DNA of 49,782 nt from Streptomyces sp. ACA25. GTDB lineage: Bacteria; Actinomycetota; Actinomycetes; Streptomycetales; Streptomycetaceae. The notes under the pieces were generated by a model. It was not told the DNA's origin and did not search any database. It saw nothing but the letters and a program-made list of their open reading frames with translations. Both the position numbers and the translations under genes were made by a program. Shown piece by piece: positions 26,258-37,943 of the stretch (positions are counted from its first letter, which is position 1; each line of letters begins with the position of its first letter). The stretch covers positions 1 to 49,782 of the forward strand of contig NZ_JAQKPV010000020.1 in assembly GCF_028200735.1 (NCBI RefSeq), given 5' to 3'.

Positions 26258-27469
26258 ATGCCATTCGCCATCTACGTTCTTGGGCTGGCCGTATTTGCCC
26301 AGGGAACGTCGGAATTCATGCTGTCCGGGCTGTTGGAGGACATGGCCGCCGACTTGGGCGTGTCCCTTCCGGCTGTCGGCTCGCTCACCTCGGCCTTTGC
26401 CGTCGGCATGGTCGTCGGCGCACCGTCGGTCGCGATGCTGAGCCTGCGATGGCCGCGCCGACGGGCGCTGCTCGCCTTCCTCATCACCTTCCTTCTCGCC
26501 CACGTCGTGGGCGCCCTCACCCACAGCTTCGAGATCCTTTTCATCACGCGGGTGATCGCAGCCCTTTCCTACGCGGGCTTCCTCGCCGTCGGCCTCGCGA
26601 CCGCGGCGAGCATGGCCGGACCCCAAGCCAAGGGCCGGGCAACCTCGGTTCTCCTGAGTGGACTCACGCTTGCCTGTATCGCGGGGGTCCCCCTCGGAGC
26701 CCTGGTGAGCGAAATCTGGGGCTGGCGCGCGGCTTTCTGGGGTGTCGCGATCATCTCCACCCCCGCAGTCTTCGCGGTGCTGCGGTCCGTGCCGTCGACA
26801 CCCGTAGACCCCGCGGCTCCGAGTGTCCGCTGCGAACTGGGGGCACTCCGCACCCCTCGGCTGATCATGACCCTCGTGCTCGGAGCGCTGATCAACGGAG
26901 CGACATTCTGCTCGTTCACGTACCTTGCGCCTGTCATCACCAATGTGACGGAGCTGAGCTCCGGGTGGGTGCCCATCACGCTGGCGCTGTTCGGCATCGG
27001 GTCCTTCGTCGGGGTCAACGTGGGCGGCCGACTGGCGGACCGCCGTCCCGGCCAGGTGCTGGCATTCGGCGGTATCGCGCTGCTGGCGGGCTGGCTGATC
27101 TTCGCCCTCACGGCCGCGAACCCGGTGGTGGCCCTGATCCTCATCTTCTTCCTGGGAGCATTGTCGTTCGGCGTGGGCTCCACGCTGATCGCGCAGGCCC
27201 TCTACACGGCCTCGGACGCCCCCACACTGGCCGGCGGCTTCGCCACCGGCGCCCTGAACGTCGGCGCTGCTGCCGGACCCGCCCTGGGCGGTCTCGCACT
27301 GGGAGCTGAGCTCGGCTACCGCTCGCCGCTGATGGTGAGCGCCGTACTCGTCGCCGCCGCCCTCGTCGTGGCAGGCGTGGCCCGGGCAATCGGCATTACC
27401 GGCGGCAAGGACGACACCCGCGCCACGCAGAACCGTCCGGCCGAGCGTTCGGTCGAGGCCCGTTCCTGA
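26258..27469 (+). CDS. Cmx/CmrA-type chloramphenicol efflux MFS transporter
   Basis: Predicted 403-residue 12-helix major facilitator. The N-terminus (FAIYVLGLAVFAQGTSEFML) and the loop LSLRWPRRRALL, together with GVPLGALVSEIWGWRAAFWG, match chloramphenicol exporters of Streptomyces, Rhodococcus and Corynebacterium (CmlR, CmrA, Cmx). It would expel chloramphenicol by proton antiport and protect the producer. GGAG at 26247-26250 precedes the ATG by seven bases. The gene is preceded by a leader peptide and hairpins, suggesting drug-inducible expression. It converges with the DAHP synthase gene across a hairpin terminator. No acetyltransferase or phosphotransferase for chloramphenicol is in the window, so export looks like the local self-resistance. 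Confidence 0.92.
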   Translation: MPFAIYVLGLAVFAQGTSEFMLSGLLEDMAADLGVSLPAVGSLTSAFAVGMVVGAPSVAMLSLRWPRRRALLAFLITFLLAHVVGALTHSFEILFITRVIAALSYAGFLAVGLATAASMAGPQAKGRATSVLLSGLTLACIAGVPLGALVSEIWGWRAAFWGVAIISTPAVFAVLRSVPSTPVDPAAPSVRCELGALRTPRLIMTLVLGALINGATFCSFTYLAPVITNVTELSSGWVPITLALFGIGSFVGVNVGGRLADRRPGQVLAFGGIALLAGWLIFALTAANPVVALILIFFLGALSFGVGSTLIAQALYTASDAPTLAGGFATGALNVGAAAGPALGGLALGAELGYRSPLMVSAVLVAAALVVAGVARAIGITGGKDDTRATQNRPAERSVEARS

Positions 27470-27489
27470 CCGCCGCTCTCTGCGTCCGA

Positions 27490-27518
27490 TGGCCCGTTCC
27501 CTTCGTGGGGACGGGCCA
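27490..27518. terminator. Bidirectional terminator between exporter and DAHP synthase genes
   Basis: TGGCCCGTTCCC, loop TTCGT, GGGGACGGGCCA: a 12-pair stem with one G:T, centred between the two convergent stop codons. Confidence 0.8.
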
Positions 27519-27551
27519 CCAGCCGTGCGCGCGGAGCGCATGGGACCCCCG

Positions 27552-28730
27552 TCAGAGCAGGGAGAGGAAATGGGAGACCATCTCCGCCGACTGCTCGGGG
27601 TTCAGACGCGGGTCGCACGTGGACCGGTAGTCAGTAAACCGCGGCGGCTCGTCTTGCTCCGACACGCACTCGGTGACTGGGTCGGGGGTCAACTCCAGGT
27701 GGAGACCCGCGGGCCACTGCCTGTGCGTCCTCAATGCCCGAGTGAAGGACGCGATCTCGGCACGCATCGGCTCGATCAACCGGGTCTTGTGGCCGGACAG
27801 CTTCAGCCCGTTACCATGCATGGGGTCACAGAGCCAGACGACCGGTGCGCCGTGGCGGGCGACCGCTTCGACGACCGGCGGCAGGAGCCGGTCCGCCTCC
27901 TTCGCGCCGAAGCGCATGATGAACGTCAGCCGCCCCGGAACGCCATCCGGGTTCAGCGACCGGCTCAGGGCGACCGCGTCCTCCGGCGACACTGCCGGCC
28001 CCAGCTTGACGCCGATCGGATTGTGCACGGCCTGGGCGAGGGCGACGTGGGCGCCGTCCTCCCGACGTGTTCGCTCGCCGATCCACCCGAAGTGGGCGGA
28101 ACCGCTGTACGTACCGTGCGAGCCCCTCCTCGCAAGCGCCCGTTCGTACGGCAGGAGAAGCAGCTCGTGGGAGGCATAGACCCGTTCCAATACGGGCCGC
28201 CCCGACCAGGAGTGCCGGATCTCGTCGAGGACGAGCCGCGAGCACGTGTACGCGGTGAGGAGCCGCCTGGGCTCCGGGGTCCTGGCCACAGGCTCGAACT
28301 CGGGCTTGTTCACGGCGTCGCCGCAGTAGCTGGGCATCTGCCGTCCCGAGCCCGAGTCCTCCGTCTCGAACGGCGACGAGCGCGGCTTTCCGTACTGCCC
28401 GGCGATACGGCCGACGGCCACCGTGGGCAGCCCGCTGCCGGCCCGCATGATCGCAGCGAGACCTTGGAGATTGTCCACCTTCTGCCGGACCAGCTCTGGA
28501 AGGGCCTCGTGGAAGCGTTCGGCGCAGTCGCCGCCCTGGACGAGGAGTGCCGAGCCACAGGCAACCAGGTCCATTCCGCTCATCAGGTCGACGACCTCGT
28601 TCTCGGTGGTGAGGACGGGCAGCCCGGCCAGCTCTCGTTCCACTTCTGCGAGGGCCCTTGGGTCCGGCCAGTAGGGCTGTTGCGCTGCCGTCCGCCCGGT
28701 CAGGGACGCGAGCGTCGTTGTCGCGTGCAT
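27552..28730 (-). CDS. cmlE: Class II 3-deoxy-7-phosphoheptulonate (DAHP) synthase
   Basis: Predicted 392-residue plant-type (class II) DAHP synthase, which condenses phosphoenolpyruvate and erythrose 4-phosphate at the entry of the shikimate pathway. Hallmarks are LLVQGGDCAERF, RIAGQYGKPRSS, GSAHFGWIGERT and WLCDPMHGN. A dedicated copy boosts chorismate supply for p-aminophenylalanine. It is the last gene of the leftward cml-type operon, 79 bases after the chorismate mutase gene. One oddity: the motif usually written SYRGD is SYCGD here (Arg to Cys, a one-base change), which could affect activity. GGAG lies upstream of ATG 28730. Confidence 0.92.
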   Translation of the reverse strand: MHATTTLASLTGRTAAQQPYWPDPRALAEVERELAGLPVLTTENEVVDLMSGMDLVACGSALLVQGGDCAERFHEALPELVRQKVDNLQGLAAIMRAGSGLPTVAVGRIAGQYGKPRSSPFETEDSGSGRQMPSYCGDAVNKPEFEPVARTPEPRRLLTAYTCSRLVLDEIRHSWSGRPVLERVYASHELLLLPYERALARRGSHGTYSGSAHFGWIGERTRREDGAHVALAQAVHNPIGVKLGPAVSPEDAVALSRSLNPDGVPGRLTFIMRFGAKEADRLLPPVVEAVARHGAPVVWLCDPMHGNGLKLSGHKTRLIEPMRAEIASFTRALRTHRQWPAGLHLELTPDPVTECVSEQDEPPRFTDYRSTCDPRLNPEQSAEMVSHFLSLL

Positions 28731-28809
28731 CGTGGTCTCCTCCGCCCCGCACGGAAAGATGCCGTCAGGGCTGTAACGGGTGTCGTACGTGTGGTCCGAA
28801 ATGTCGGGC

Positions 28810-29121
28810 TTAACGCCGGTCCTCGGGCGTCAGAGCCCTCCGGCTGATCACCAGGTCCTCGACGCGGCACATCTCAGTGATGATCGTGTCGTAGAGGCTC
28901 ACCAGGAACGTCTCGTCGAGGCCGTGGTCGGCCGCGTAGCGGATCGCTCTCGCCTTGACCAGGTTGACCCGGCCGGGTTGCATCATCGGGACATCGTGCT
29001 GGGACTTGTACCGCGCGATGCGGACGCCGCAGTCGATGCGGCGGCGCAGCGTGTCCAGTAGCGTTCCGTCGAGAGTGTCGAGTTCCGTGCGCAGTCGGTG
29101 CAGCTCGTCCTGCTCGGTCAT
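28810..29121 (-). CDS. cmlD: Chorismate mutase-like enzyme (AroQ), 4-amino-4-deoxychorismate mutase
   Basis: Predicted 103-residue AroQ-fold mutase. Typical elements are LRTELDTLDGTLLDTLRRRI, then RIARYKSQHDVPMMQPGRV, with the substrate-binding Arg and Lys in their usual places. In this context it should convert 4-amino-4-deoxychorismate to 4-amino-4-deoxyprephenate. It overlaps the upstream dehydrogenase gene by four bases (ATGA), so translation is coupled. Primary-metabolism chorismate mutase is the alternative but does not fit the surroundings. Confidence 0.9.
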   Translation of the reverse strand: MTEQDELHRLRTELDTLDGTLLDTLRRRIDCGVRIARYKSQHDVPMMQPGRVNLVKARAIRYAADHGLDETFLVSLYDTIITEMCRVEDLVISRRALTPEDRR

Positions 29122-30064
29122 CGGTCCGTCTCGCCTTCGTCGTCGGTGCGGTGAATGGTGCGGAACAGCTCCCGGCAGCGGTCCTGTTGCGCCGTGAGCT
29201 CGGGTCCCATGAGCCGACGGAGCTCGTCGAAGACGCTGTCCAGGCCTTCGGTTTCCCGGTGGCCGTCACCGTCGCTGTCCTTGTTGTGGAGGTCGGGGTC
29301 GTCGCCGACGAGCGAGGCGAAGGAGTGCAGCGCGTCGGCGAGCGCCCTACGGGCGGACGCGGCCCGGGGGTTGGACCACTGGATCTCCCCGTACACCTTG
29401 GGGCTGCCGCCGAGTACGCGGGCCAGCAGGGCGAGTAGAACCTGATGGGGTGGTGGCGCAGTCTCCGTCAACGTGCGGACGTCCACGCCCAGCCGGGCGA
29501 GCGCGATCCCGAAGGAGACGATCACCGCGTGCGTCAGGGCTTGGGTGGCCGCGGTCGTCCGGTCGTGCTCCTCCGCCGAGAGCCGTACGGGTCGCCCGCC
29601 GCCGCGCTCGACGAGCCGCAGCAGGGCGGCTACGCCGGGCCCGTCCCTCGTGATCACGACGGCCATGGGCCGACCAGCCATGCCGACGACCGGGTGGAAC
29701 ATCGGGTTGAGTCCGACGTGCTCGACACCGGGGGCATGGGCCGTGAGTTCCGCAGCCATGCCCGTCCTGACGGAAAGCGTGTCGGCGAGCAGCGCGCCTG
29801 ATCGCATGAGCCGGGTCACGGGGGCCACGGCCTTGAGGGCCACAGCCTCGTGGACGGCGAGCAGGACGAGGTCCGCGCGGCCGAGGGCGGCCGCCAGCTC
29901 GGGCCCCGGCGCGGTGATGTCGGCCACCAGACAGGTGTCCCGCTCCTCCGGAGGCGGTGCGACGTCGACGACGAGCGTCCGACTGCCAGCCTCCCGCAGC
30001 AGCCTGGTGAACATGCCGCCCACCGCTCCGCTACCGCCGACGACGACACTGCGGGCGAAGCCGC

Positions 30065-30068
<4 letters not shown>
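29118..30068 (-). CDS. cmlC: Prephenate dehydrogenase-like enzyme, 4-amino-4-deoxyprephenate dehydrogenase
   Basis: Predicted 316-residue TyrA-family protein. An NAD-binding start (VVVGGSGAVGGMFTRLLREAG) is followed by DTLSVRTGMAAELTAHAPG and HVGLNPMFHP, a motif of prephenate dehydrogenases that carries a catalytic His. It oxidatively decarboxylates 4-amino-4-deoxyprephenate to p-aminophenylpyruvate. No aminotransferase gene is present nearby, so a housekeeping enzyme probably completes p-aminophenylalanine. ATG 30068 overlaps the pabAB stop (ATGA) and its own stop overlaps cmlD. A much longer frame upstream runs inside pabAB and is rejected. Confidence 0.9.
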
Positions 30069-32128
<2,060 letters not shown>

Positions 32129-32277
32129 GAGGCACCTTGTCTCGAAGGGCTCGCCGAAGGTCGCGTGGGGCGGCGCTTCGCGGGGCCGAGGGATGGGGCC
32201 GCGAAGAGGGGAAGGCCGGAGGGAGAGGGGCCAGACACGGGGAGCGGGGCCTGCGTGCCGAGACCCGCGAGCGTCGC

Positions 32278-33873
32278 TCAGAGGCGCAGCGTCCGTCGGA
32301 GGTGCAGCCGCTCGGCGGTCCCACCCTTGTCCTGGACGTGCCGCACCAACAGGTCGCTGTCCACGATGGCGGGATGGCTCTCGTCGTAGTCGATGGCCAT
32401 CACGATGCCCATCCAGGGTTCGAGGCCCATCGCGTACACGTAGACCGCCTCGGGCTCCAGCGCGTCGACGATCTCCCTCGCCTGCGGGAAGTTGGAGCCG
32501 TTAAGCCGTCGGCTCTGGTCGGTCTTGCGGTCCAGCGGCTCACCGTAAAGCGGACCGTAGATCCAACTGGCCGCCGCGCCGATGCTTTCCATGCCGATGA
32601 AGACGGTGTCCACCGACCCGATCACCTCGGCCACCTTCGTGTACATCGTCGGCGAGATGTTCGTGGAATCGGCGGCGAACAGCATGGAACGCTCTCCGAA
32701 CCGGAGCAGCCAGCCCGTCTTGCTGCGGATCCGCAGATCCCCGTGTTCCCCCAGGAAGGGCAGGGCGACGACCTCTGCGGAGCCGCAGGACAGTGTCTCT
32801 AGGTCGTCGACCTCGACGACGTCGGTGAAGCCCAGCTGGCGCAGTATGCCGCCGAGTCCGGGGTCCACCAGACTGGCGTTGGTGGACTTGGGTACCAGAA
32901 CCCTGCCGACCCGGTGCCGGATCCGCAGCAGGGTCTCGAACAGCATGTGGTCCTGGTGGTTGTGGGTAATAAGCAGGTGATCGATCCGCTCCGGCAGATC
33001 GGCGAAGGTGAATCGGTTTTCCGCCCCGCCGGGGTAGCCGCCGTAGCTAAGAACCGGGTCCACCAGGAATGTTGTGCCCCGGTAGCGGGCGAACACGCAG
33101 GCATGGCCCACGTATTCGAGGACGTCGTCGCCGGCCGCGGGAGCGGCGGGTTCCGCGGCGGGCGGCGAGATGGGTTCGAAGTACGAGGCGAACTGAGCGG
33201 CCCGCTCGCCCTGCAGACTGAACCTCGTCGCCAGGTCGCTGAGTTCTGCTTCGGTCAGACCGCCGCGGAAGACCCTGTCGAGTAGCGGAGAGTTCAGGGG
33301 GACGTCGACCAGCAGCTGTTCCGGGCCGTACTCCAGCATTGGCGTCGTAAGGGCAAAGTCGCGCGCGTCCTCCGTGACGGGGCGGAAACGCACCTGCTGC
33401 CAAGACGCGTCGTAGTACTCCGACGCGTACATCAGAGGTTCGATGAATCGGTAGTCGGCCGTGCGGTTGTCTCTGCTGTAGAACACCTCCACCCGTCCGG
33501 CCAGTGCCTGCGGCAGCTCCTGGTAGACGGGATCGAGGCATTCGCCGCGGTAGCGGGGCAGGATGTCCTCCTCCAGCTGCCGGATCGCCTCGAAGAGCTC
33601 GTTCAGCCGAGCCCGCAGTGGAGCCGTATCCCGGTACCAGGCCTCGATGGCGTCGCGGTGCTCGTGGGCGTGGATCCAGGGGCCGCCGTGCATCCGGCGC
33701 TGCCGGACGGCCGCTGCGTGGACCTGCGGGTCGTCGAGGTAACTCTCGACGATGCGGGTGAACCGGTTGTGGATGAAGCGGGCGAGGGTCTGCGGCGGTA
33801 GCAGATACGACCAGCCGTACCAGCCGGCGATGGCCGGCTCGACCGCGATGTCCTGACGTAACGAGTAGTGCAT
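32278..33873 (-). CDS. cmlA: Diiron beta-hydroxylase of carrier-bound p-aminophenylalanine
   Basis: Predicted 531-residue protein with a helical N-terminal domain (about 1-245) and a C-terminal metallo-beta-lactamase-fold domain that holds a diiron centre. Visible ligand motifs are the HNHQDH cluster at 304-309, Glu376 (LGEHGD) and Asp402 (FAADST). This length and motif set match CmlA of the chloramphenicol pathway, which uses O2 to hydroxylate the beta carbon of p-aminophenylalanine tethered to the NRPS CmlP. ATG 33873 is chosen: AAGGA lies upstream and the length matches the family, whereas the extension to 34038 is arginine-rich nonsense antisense to cmlP. It follows cmlP closely in the operon. 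Confidence 0.94.
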   Translation of the reverse strand: MHYSLRQDIAVEPAIAGWYGWSYLLPPQTLARFIHNRFTRIVESYLDDPQVHAAAVRQRRMHGGPWIHAHEHRDAIEAWYRDTAPLRARLNELFEAIRQLEEDILPRYRGECLDPVYQELPQALAGRVEVFYSRDNRTADYRFIEPLMYASEYYDASWQQVRFRPVTEDARDFALTTPMLEYGPEQLLVDVPLNSPLLDRVFRGGLTEAELSDLATRFSLQGERAAQFASYFEPISPPAAEPAAPAAGDDVLEYVGHACVFARYRGTTFLVDPVLSYGGYPGGAENRFTFADLPERIDHLLITHNHQDHMLFETLLRIRHRVGRVLVPKSTNASLVDPGLGGILRQLGFTDVVEVDDLETLSCGSAEVVALPFLGEHGDLRIRSKTGWLLRFGERSMLFAADSTNISPTMYTKVAEVIGSVDTVFIGMESIGAAASWIYGPLYGEPLDRKTDQSRRLNGSNFPQAREIVDALEPEAVYVYAMGLEPWMGIVMAIDYDESHPAIVDSDLLVRHVQDKGGTAERLHLRRTLRL

Positions 33874-33895
33874 GTCGGCTACGGCTTCCTTCCTG

Positions 33896-36778
33896 CTAGC
33901 GCGGCGACGACGCCTGCGCGGCGCTGTTCTGGGCATCTGTGATGGCCCCGGTCCTCGTCCCGTTCCCGGTCCCCGCTCCGCCCCCAGTCCGAGCGTCCGG
34001 CATCGTGCCGAGTAGACGGCCGAGGATGTCGTGGTCAACTGCGCAATGAGAGGAGGGCCAGCCCGGGCCGCTCAGTGCCGCCTGCATGGCGGCCAGGAGC
34101 GGCGGGTCGACTTCTCCGCCGTCCCGCACCCGCTCGAACCACTCGGCAGGCGCCAATACGTCCGACTCCGTGAGCCCGGTGTGGTGCAGCAGCTCCTCGA
34201 GCGCGTACGTGCGGTGGACCACGACCGCAGACCGGGAGTCCGAGCCCTGGGAATCGCCGTCGGCTGTGCCCGGGCTCGCGCCGAGGCCTCCGAGAATGGT
34301 CTTGGCCAGGGTACCGACGTCGCAGACCGGCACGTAGCCGCTGAGACGGGGCATCGCGCGCATCCGGCGCGCGGTCTCGATCAGGCCGGTGAACCAGTCG
34401 TTCTTCAGATAGCCGTGGTCCTCGGGCCGGTGCCCGTAGACTAGACCGGCCCGGTAGTGGGAGACAGCGCACCCCAGGACGGCGAGGGTGTTCACGTACT
34501 CCTCGCTGATCAGCTTCGACCGCGAGTAGGGGTCACCCACGGTCGTGAGGGTCGCGGCCGACAGGGGCAGAAAGTCGGCTCCGGCTGAGGCGGCCGAGAG
34601 GAAGGCGAAGGAGCGGGCGCCCAGGGCCGCCGCACCGCGGACGACGAGTGCCGTGTTGCGTACGCTGCTGTTCATGTGTGTGTCGAGCGGCAGCAGGTGG
34701 TTGACCTGGTAGCCGCAGTGCACCACCGCGTCGAGGACGGGTCCGCACCGCTGGTCAACCCACTGTTCCAGTTCCTCATAGGAGATCGCCCGCACCTGAG
34801 CGTAGTCGGCGACCTCCCGCCCGAACCGCGTGCGGTGCCCGTTCAGGCCCTGGTCGGGGTCGCCGGTGCTAACGACGAGGGTAGGGCGACCGACGGAGAG
34901 TAGCCGGTCGAGGACGTGCCCTCCTATGAAGCCGGACGCGCCGGTGAGTAGCACGGTCCGGTCGCCTGGCCCGGCCCAGGGCACCGGCCTGTGCCGGGTG
35001 TCACGACGGAGCACCGGCAGTTCGGCCCGCAGAGCGTCGCGCTCGCTCTCTACCCGGCGCAGCAACGTCTCGACGGCGGGCTCCGCCGGGGCGACGGCCT
35101 CTCCGCGCAAGTGACGCAGGAAGGCGGCCGGGGCGAAGTCATAGTCCATCGCGGAGAACGCGGCCTCGACGGCCTCCTCGCCGTGCGTTTCGGAAAGTTT
35201 GACCTGGATCTGGATCATGGCGAGGGAGCTGCCGCCCGCGTCGAAGATCGACGTGTCCGGACCGATCTCCTGGCCCAGAACGGCGGTCACGACGTCGAGT
35301 ACCCGCCGCAGTTCCGCCGCATCCCCATCCGGGGCGCCGCCCGGGGACGTGAGCTGCTCCCGCAGAGCGCTCCGGTCCACCTTCCCGCCGGAAGTCAGCG
35401 GGAGTGCGTCGACCAGCACGACCTCGTCGGGCGCCTCCCAGGCCGGCACCAAGCCCCTGATCCGGGCCATCAGCGACTCCTTCGTGGTGCCGCCGTCCGC
35501 AGCCGTGACCAGCAGGATCGTGGCGTCCTGCCGTACCAGTGCCACCTCCCGGTCCAGGTGGTGGGAGAGCGTGGACTCGACGTGAGCGACGTTCACCCGG
35601 TGTCCGAGGCGCTTGATCTGCTCGTCGATCCGTCCGTCGTAGGCAAGTCGGCCGTCTTCGGAGATGGTTACGATGTCTCCAGTGGCGTACGCGGCGGAGC
35701 CGTCGACCGTTCCGAAAACCTTGTTCTCAGCCACGTTCCCGCCGGCGTAGCCGAGTGCCACGCCCTCGCCCACGATGGTGAGTTCGCCCGTGCCTGCCGT
35801 GGCGTGGTCACCGGTGTCGGGGTCGCGGACGAAGGCCCGGAAGCCGTCGATGGGGGTGCCAATGGTCGGCGTGAACTCCGTCATCTCGGCGAGGGAGAAG
35901 CAGACGGTGGCCTCCGTCGGGCCGTAGGCGTTGAACACCCGGCTGTACCGGGCAGCCTTGAGGTACTCGCTCTCGCCCAGGGCCTCGCCGCAGAACTGCA
36001 CCTTTCGGATGCGGCGGCGCGCTGCCTCGTCGAGCCGCGCGTAGACGGATGGCGACAGCATGGCTAGGTCGCAGCCGTGGGTGGCGAGGTGCCGCGAGAC
36101 GGACCCCAGCCACGAAGCTTGGTCCCGCACCGGGACGACGAGGGTCGCTCCGGCGTACAGGGTGCCGAGGATCTCACTGACGGAGGCATCGAACGAGAGC
36201 GACGCGAAGTGCAGGACCTCGTCGCCCGCCGTGATGTCGAGCAGGCGCCGAAGGGAGCGGCAGAGGTTGAGCAGACCGCCGTGCCCCACATCGACGAGCT
36301 TGGGGTTGCCGGTCGAGCCCGAGGTGAAAATGGAGTACGCGATGCGGGAACGGGTCGGCTCCTCGGGCGCGCCACCTGCCGGCACCGGGTCGTTGGGCCA
36401 GCCCACGTCACCGGTGTGCAGGGAGCGGACGCCGGCCTTCTCGGCTCGCACTAGCGCCTCGCGGTCGAAGCAGATGAGGAGCGCCGCGTCCGCGACACGG
36501 ACGAACTCCTCGAACCGGTCGGTGGGAAGGCCGGGGTTCATCGGGGTGTGGACGGCGTGGCTGCGCATCGCCGCGAGGGCCCAGACCACGGCTTCCGCCG
36601 TGTGCTCCCCGCAGACCAGGACGCGGCGGCCCGCGGGGCACTCGCGGTCGATCCGGCCGGCGAGCGCGCTCGTGGTCCGGTCGAGCTCCTCGTACGTCCA
36701 GGTCCGTCCGGCGGTCCGCAGCGCGGTCCGTCCGCGATGGCGCCGGAAGAGGTCAGTCAACAGGTCCGAGAGTTCCAC
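33896..36778 (-). CDS. cmlP: NRPS: adenylation-thiolation-thioester reductase (p-aminophenylalanine)
   Basis: Predicted 960-residue single-module NRPS. Adenylation domain, about 1-490: FTSGSTGNPKLV, SFDASVSEIL with the amine-binding Asp, YGPTEATV, YATGDIV. Thiolation domain around 500-560: DAGGSSLAM with the pantetheine Ser. Reductase domain from about 610: LTGASGFIGG for NADPH and YSRSKLISE giving Tyr and Lys. It loads p-aminophenylalanine, presents it to CmlA and to the acyltransferase, then releases the product as an aldehyde. It has no condensation domain of its own; a free condensation-like protein is encoded directly upstream and overlaps it. The start is probably GTG 36778, six bases after GGAG; GTG 36781 and TTG 36790 are alternatives. 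Confidence 0.94.
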   Translation of the reverse strand: MELSDLLTDLFRRHRGRTALRTAGRTWTYEELDRTTSALAGRIDRECPAGRRVLVCGEHTAEAVVWALAAMRSHAVHTPMNPGLPTDRFEEFVRVADAALLICFDREALVRAEKAGVRSLHTGDVGWPNDPVPAGGAPEEPTRSRIAYSIFTSGSTGNPKLVDVGHGGLLNLCRSLRRLLDITAGDEVLHFASLSFDASVSEILGTLYAGATLVVPVRDQASWLGSVSRHLATHGCDLAMLSPSVYARLDEAARRRIRKVQFCGEALGESEYLKAARYSRVFNAYGPTEATVCFSLAEMTEFTPTIGTPIDGFRAFVRDPDTGDHATAGTGELTIVGEGVALGYAGGNVAENKVFGTVDGSAAYATGDIVTISEDGRLAYDGRIDEQIKRLGHRVNVAHVESTLSHHLDREVALVRQDATILLVTAADGGTTKESLMARIRGLVPAWEAPDEVVLVDALPLTSGGKVDRSALREQLTSPGGAPDGDAAELRRVLDVVTAVLGQEIGPDTSIFDAGGSSLAMIQIQVKLSETHGEEAVEAAFSAMDYDFAPAAFLRHLRGEAVAPAEPAVETLLRRVESERDALRAELPVLRRDTRHRPVPWAGPGDRTVLLTGASGFIGGHVLDRLLSVGRPTLVVSTGDPDQGLNGHRTRFGREVADYAQVRAISYEELEQWVDQRCGPVLDAVVHCGYQVNHLLPLDTHMNSSVRNTALVVRGAAALGARSFAFLSAASAGADFLPLSAATLTTVGDPYSRSKLISEEYVNTLAVLGCAVSHYRAGLVYGHRPEDHGYLKNDWFTGLIETARRMRAMPRLSGYVPVCDVGTLAKTILGGLGASPGTADGDSQGSDSRSAVVVHRTYALEELLHHTGLTESDVLAPAEWFERVRDGGEVDPPLLAAMQAALSGPGWPSSHCAVDHDILGRLLGTMPDARTGGGAGTGNGTRTGAITDAQNSAAQASSPR

Positions 36779-37943
36779 CACTTGCTCCAAGTCGCTGCTT
36801 GATTCGGTCGAGGACGTCGGCCGCGGTCCTGGGGGAGAGGAATCCGCGCTTGTACTGCATCCGCAACAGCGGCGGGCCCGGCCACGACCGGTCGGCGAGG
36901 AACTTGAGGTCCTCGAAGACCCGCGCGCTGCGTACCGGGACCCAGCGCCATCGGCCCGGCTCCGGACGCATGAACGTGGTGTCGGAGACGACGATGCGGG
37001 GCATCCGGCCGCTGGTGAACGCCCGTGCGAAGGCGTCGAGGTCGGACATCGTGAACCGGCCTAGTGACTCCTGGGCCTGCCGGGTCTCCGCGAAGTACTC
37101 GGGGGTGTACGTCGCGGAGGACCCGGCCTGCACGACGAGCGGCTTGATCTCGACGTAGTAACCGCCCTTCGTCGCAAACTTCCAGCGAGAGAAGGGGTAC
37201 TGCAGCACCAGGCCGCCGCCGAGGGTCGGGAGCAGGGCGGTGGTGACGGCGCTGAGCAGCTCGTCGAAGGTGATGCCCTCGCGGAGCGGTAGCCAGCTCT
37301 CTGCTGACGCAGAGATCGTCGGGATCCCCTTGCGGCCCGGTGCGGGCAGGTCGCCGAGGGCCCGGGTGACCTCCGCAGGGTCAGCAGCCGGCAGGGCGGC
37401 GTACTGCTCCATGGTCCGCTCGTGGTGGCGGTAGCGGGAGCCGATCCGGCCCGGCAGGGCCTCGCCGCGCAGATAGGCCCTGATGTGCCGAAGCAGGTCG
37501 ACCACGTCTGTCAGGTCGACTACGAGATGACTGAACTTGACAAAGACGACGTACTCGCCATTCGTGTGTGGCCAGTATGCGAGGTGCGCCGTCTCGTCGA
37601 GTCGTAGCGGGTGGCTGTTGTGATATGCGGTGACCAAATCCGCCAGAGTGTCGAGGCCGCCCTCGATCGGTCCCGGCTGCGGGGCGAGGGTGACGATCAC
37701 ATCCTCTTCCGTCACGTCGACCAGGTTCGCGAGCGCCCGGGTCAGCCCGAGCCGTTCGACGAACTCCCGCCACGCGCCGGGATCCTCGACCCGCCCGGGC
37801 TCGATGGTGCCGACGAAGGCCGTGCACGGGTTGACGTCGCAGTCCATGCCTAGGTTGGCGAGGAAGCTGTAGATATCGCGCACGGCGACCGCGGCGGGGC
37901 GCAGGCCGGTACGGGCCGCCGTCCCGTGGGTGCCGGCCGTCAC
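36753..37943 (-). CDS. Condensation-domain-like acyltransferase, putative N-dichloroacetyl transferase
   Basis: Predicted 396-residue protein that resembles a stand-alone NRPS condensation/CoA-dependent acyltransferase. The motif FSHLVVDLTD around residues 138-146 places His139 and Asp143 as in the HxxxD core; the usual HHxxxDG is reduced to HLVVD. The fold-typical second half has GGGLVLQYPFSRW. In chloramphenicol-type assembly something must attach the dichloroacetyl group to the amine of carrier-bound beta-hydroxy-p-aminophenylalanine, and CmlP lacks a condensation domain. This protein, encoded between cmlI and cmlP and overlapping both, is the best candidate. GTG 37943 overlaps the cmlI stop. 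It sits in the cmlH position of the known cluster, but that symbol is not certain. Confidence 0.75.
   Translation of the reverse strand: MTAGTHGTAARTGLRPAAVAVRDIYSFLANLGMDCDVNPCTAFVGTIEPGRVEDPGAWREFVERLGLTRALANLVDVTEEDVIVTLAPQPGPIEGGLDTLADLVTAYHNSHPLRLDETAHLAYWPHTNGEYVVFVKFSHLVVDLTDVVDLLRHIRAYLRGEALPGRIGSRYRHHERTMEQYAALPAADPAEVTRALGDLPAPGRKGIPTISASAESWLPLREGITFDELLSAVTTALLPTLGGGLVLQYPFSRWKFATKGGYYVEIKPLVVQAGSSATYTPEYFAETRQAQESLGRFTMSDLDAFARAFTSGRMPRIVVSDTTFMRPEPGRWRWVPVRSARVFEDLKFLADRSWPGPPLLRMQYKRGFLSPRTAADVLDRIKQRLGASGGTLGPVD

Noticed and set aside
32129..32277. Internal promoter or terminator between cmlA and cmlB
   Set aside because: The gap is GC-rich with no clear -10 element, palindrome or stable hairpin.
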